Assembly: GCA_946480565.1 (NCBI GenBank)
Contig: CAMLKR010000114.1
Span: 1 to 7,414, forward strand
Direction: 5' to 3'
From: an uncultured Arenimonas sp.
GTDB taxonomy: Bacteria > Pseudomonadota > Gammaproteobacteria > Xanthomonadales > Xanthomonadaceae
Length of the DNA stretch: 7,414 nucleotides
Part shown: positions 6,200 to 7,414 of the stretch, piece after piece
How the letters are laid out: every line of letters starts with the position of its first letter
How positions within the stretch are numbered: the stretch's first letter is position 1
Program-made: the position numbers and the translations under genes
The notes under the pieces: model-generated
Seen by the model: only the letters and a program-made list of their open reading frames with translations
Told to the model about the DNA's origin: nothing
The model's database searches: none

Positions 6200-7414
6200 T
6201 CAGACCCCGTCGTCGCCCGCCGCCAGCTCCGCCGCGAGCTCCGGCGACACGCCGGGGATGCGGCTCCAGTCGATGCGGTCGATCTGTTCGGCCGGCAGGA
6301 ACCGGCGGGCGTATTCAAGGTACACGCGCTCGCGCAGGAACACGTCGAACAGGTCCGGGTCCACGTGGTGGTCGAGCTTCATGCGGCCCAGGATGGTCAG
6401 CGACTCGCTGAGCGTCTTTCCGGACTTGTAGGGCCGGTCGCTGGCAGTGAGCGCCTCGAAGATGTCGGCGATGCCCATCACCCGCGCCTGCACGCTCATC
6501 TGTTCGCGCGTCAGCCCGCGCGGATAGCCCTTGCCGTCCATGCGTTCGTGGTGGCCGCCGGCGTATTCGGGCACGCGCGTCAGGTGCGCCGGCCAGGGCA
6601 GCGCTTCGAGCAGGCGGATGGTCATGGTGATGTGGTGGTTGATGATATCGCGCTCGGCGTTGTTGAGCGTGCCGCGGCGGATGCACAGGTTCTCGAGTTC
6701 GTCGGCGCTGAGGAAGGGCTGCCCGCTGCCGTCCGGCGCGCGCCAGCGGTAGGCGGCGATGCGGCGCAGGTGCTCGATCTTCGCGTCGTCCATGAACTCG
6801 CCGCCGGTGTTGGCGGCGCGCACGGCCTCGCGGTCGGCATCCAGCGCGGCCAGGCGCGCGGCATACGCGGCGGCATCGAGCTCGCCGCGCAGATGGGCGA
6901 TCTCCGCATCGCGCTTGAGTACCTCGAAGCGCGTATCCACCAGCTCGATGCGGTCGAACAGGGTCTGCAGTTTGGTCGCCTTGTCCACCACGTGCACCGG
7001 CGTGGTGATCTTGCCGCAGTCGTGCAGCAGGCCGGCGATCTTGAGCTCGTAGCGGTCGGCCTCGTCCATCGTGAACTCGGCCAGCGGCCCGACCGTGGTG
7101 CGCGCCACCGCGTCGGCCAGCAGGTTGGTCAGGGCCGGCACCCGCTCGCAGTGGCCGCCGGTGTAAGGCGACTTCTCGTCGATGGCGGTGTTGATCAGCT
7201 TGATCAGGGCCTCGAACAGGTTCTCGAGCTGGTCGACCAGGCGCCGGTTGTTGAGCGCGATCGCCGCCTGCGAGGCCAGCGATTCCACCAGGCTCTGGTC
7301 GGCGTCGGTGAAGGCGCGGGTGGCGCCGTCGGGGCCCTTGGCGTTGATCAGCTGCAGCACGCCGATCACGCGGCCGTCGTGGTCCTTCATCGGCACGGTG
7401 AGGAAGGACTGCGA
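6200..7414 (-). CDS. GAF plus HD-GYP domain cyclic di-GMP phosphodiesterase (partial, 5' end missing)
   Basis: The frame is open to the right edge, so the last 404 codons are seen and the true start lies beyond; internal Met/Val codons near 7396 are not the start. Visible residues 1 to about 57 are the end of a GAF sensor domain (VPMKDHDGRVIGVLQLINAK, then ASQAAIALNNRRL). The HD-GYP domain follows: YTGGHCERV (84-92), H131-D132-C-G-K135, N-H-H at 259-261, H288-H-E-R-M-D-G-K-G-Y-P298 and MGIADIFEALTASDRPYK (313-330). All expected metal and GYP residues seem present, so it should be active, cleaving cyclic di-GMP to pGpG or GMP in the cytoplasm under control of the N-terminal sensor. Two oddities: about 90 extra residues lie between the HD motif and the next His, and Tyr replaces the Glu found four residues before the first His in ETGxH-type proteins. 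It ends with a roughly 50-residue tail. It converges on the MoxR operon and is transcribed separately. Confidence 0.93.
   Translation of the reverse strand, partial: SQSFLTVPMKDHDGRVIGVLQLINAKGPDGATRAFTDADQSLVESLASQAAIALNNRRLVDQLENLFEALIKLINTAIDEKSPYTGGHCERVPALTNLLADAVARTTVGPLAEFTMDEADRYELKIAGLLHDCGKITTPVHVVDKATKLQTLFDRIELVDTRFEVLKRDAEIAHLRGELDAAAYAARLAALDADREAVRAANTGGEFMDDAKIEHLRRIAAYRWRAPDGSGQPFLSADELENLCIRRGTLNNAERDIINHHITMTIRLLEALPWPAHLTRVPEYAGGHHERMDGKGYPRGLTREQMSVQARVMGIADIFEALTASDRPYKSGKTLSESLTILGRMKLDHHVDPDLFDVFLRERVYLEYARRFLPAEQIDRIDWSRIPGVSPELAAELAAGDDGV

Noticed and set aside
7388..7396. GTG at 7396 or ATG at 7390 as the start of the HD-GYP protein.
   Set aside because: The frame continues open to the window edge, and the residues before it (SQSFLT) continue the GAF domain, so the real start lies outside the window.

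Overview
The window is very GC-rich and almost entirely coding. Its codons favour G or C at the third position, and gene order and protein families are proteobacterial. I infer a high-GC gammaproteobacterium, most likely of the Xanthomonas/Lysobacter group, but this rests on style and gene content, not on a marker gene.

Left part (1-6127, all + strand): the downstream part of a MoxR-type operon. It opens with the last 25 codons of a gene whose end looks like a MoxR-family AAA+ ATPase. Four bases later comes a DUF58 protein with a von Willebrand A-like core. Three membrane proteins follow: one with a BatA-like N-terminal double-transmembrane domain, a DUF4175-like protein with a large predicted periplasmic part, and a second protein built like the first. 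The last three genes each start inside the stop codon of the gene before (ATGA at 976, 2208 and 4316), so this is one translationally coupled unit. MoxR ATPases are generally thought to act as chaperones with vWA partners. I infer that the ATPase and DUF58 protein work on the cytoplasmic face while the three membrane proteins form an envelope complex. The real substrate is unknown. No vWA-containing BatA/BatB, no TPR protein and no BatD are visible, so this is not a standard bat operon.

Middle (6128-6199): a 72-base gap between two convergent genes, with only a weak hairpin.

Right part (6200-7414, - strand): the C-terminal 404 codons of a GAF plus HD-GYP protein, predicted to hydrolyse cyclic di-GMP. 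Its 5' end lies beyond the window. It has a long insertion inside the HD-GYP domain. It converges on the operon and need not be functionally linked to it.

I saw no RNA gene, CRISPR array, insertion sequence, attachment site or other sign of recent transfer. The most interesting content is the uncharacterised three-membrane-protein module attached to MoxR-DUF58, including a histidine- and acid-rich segment in its central protein.
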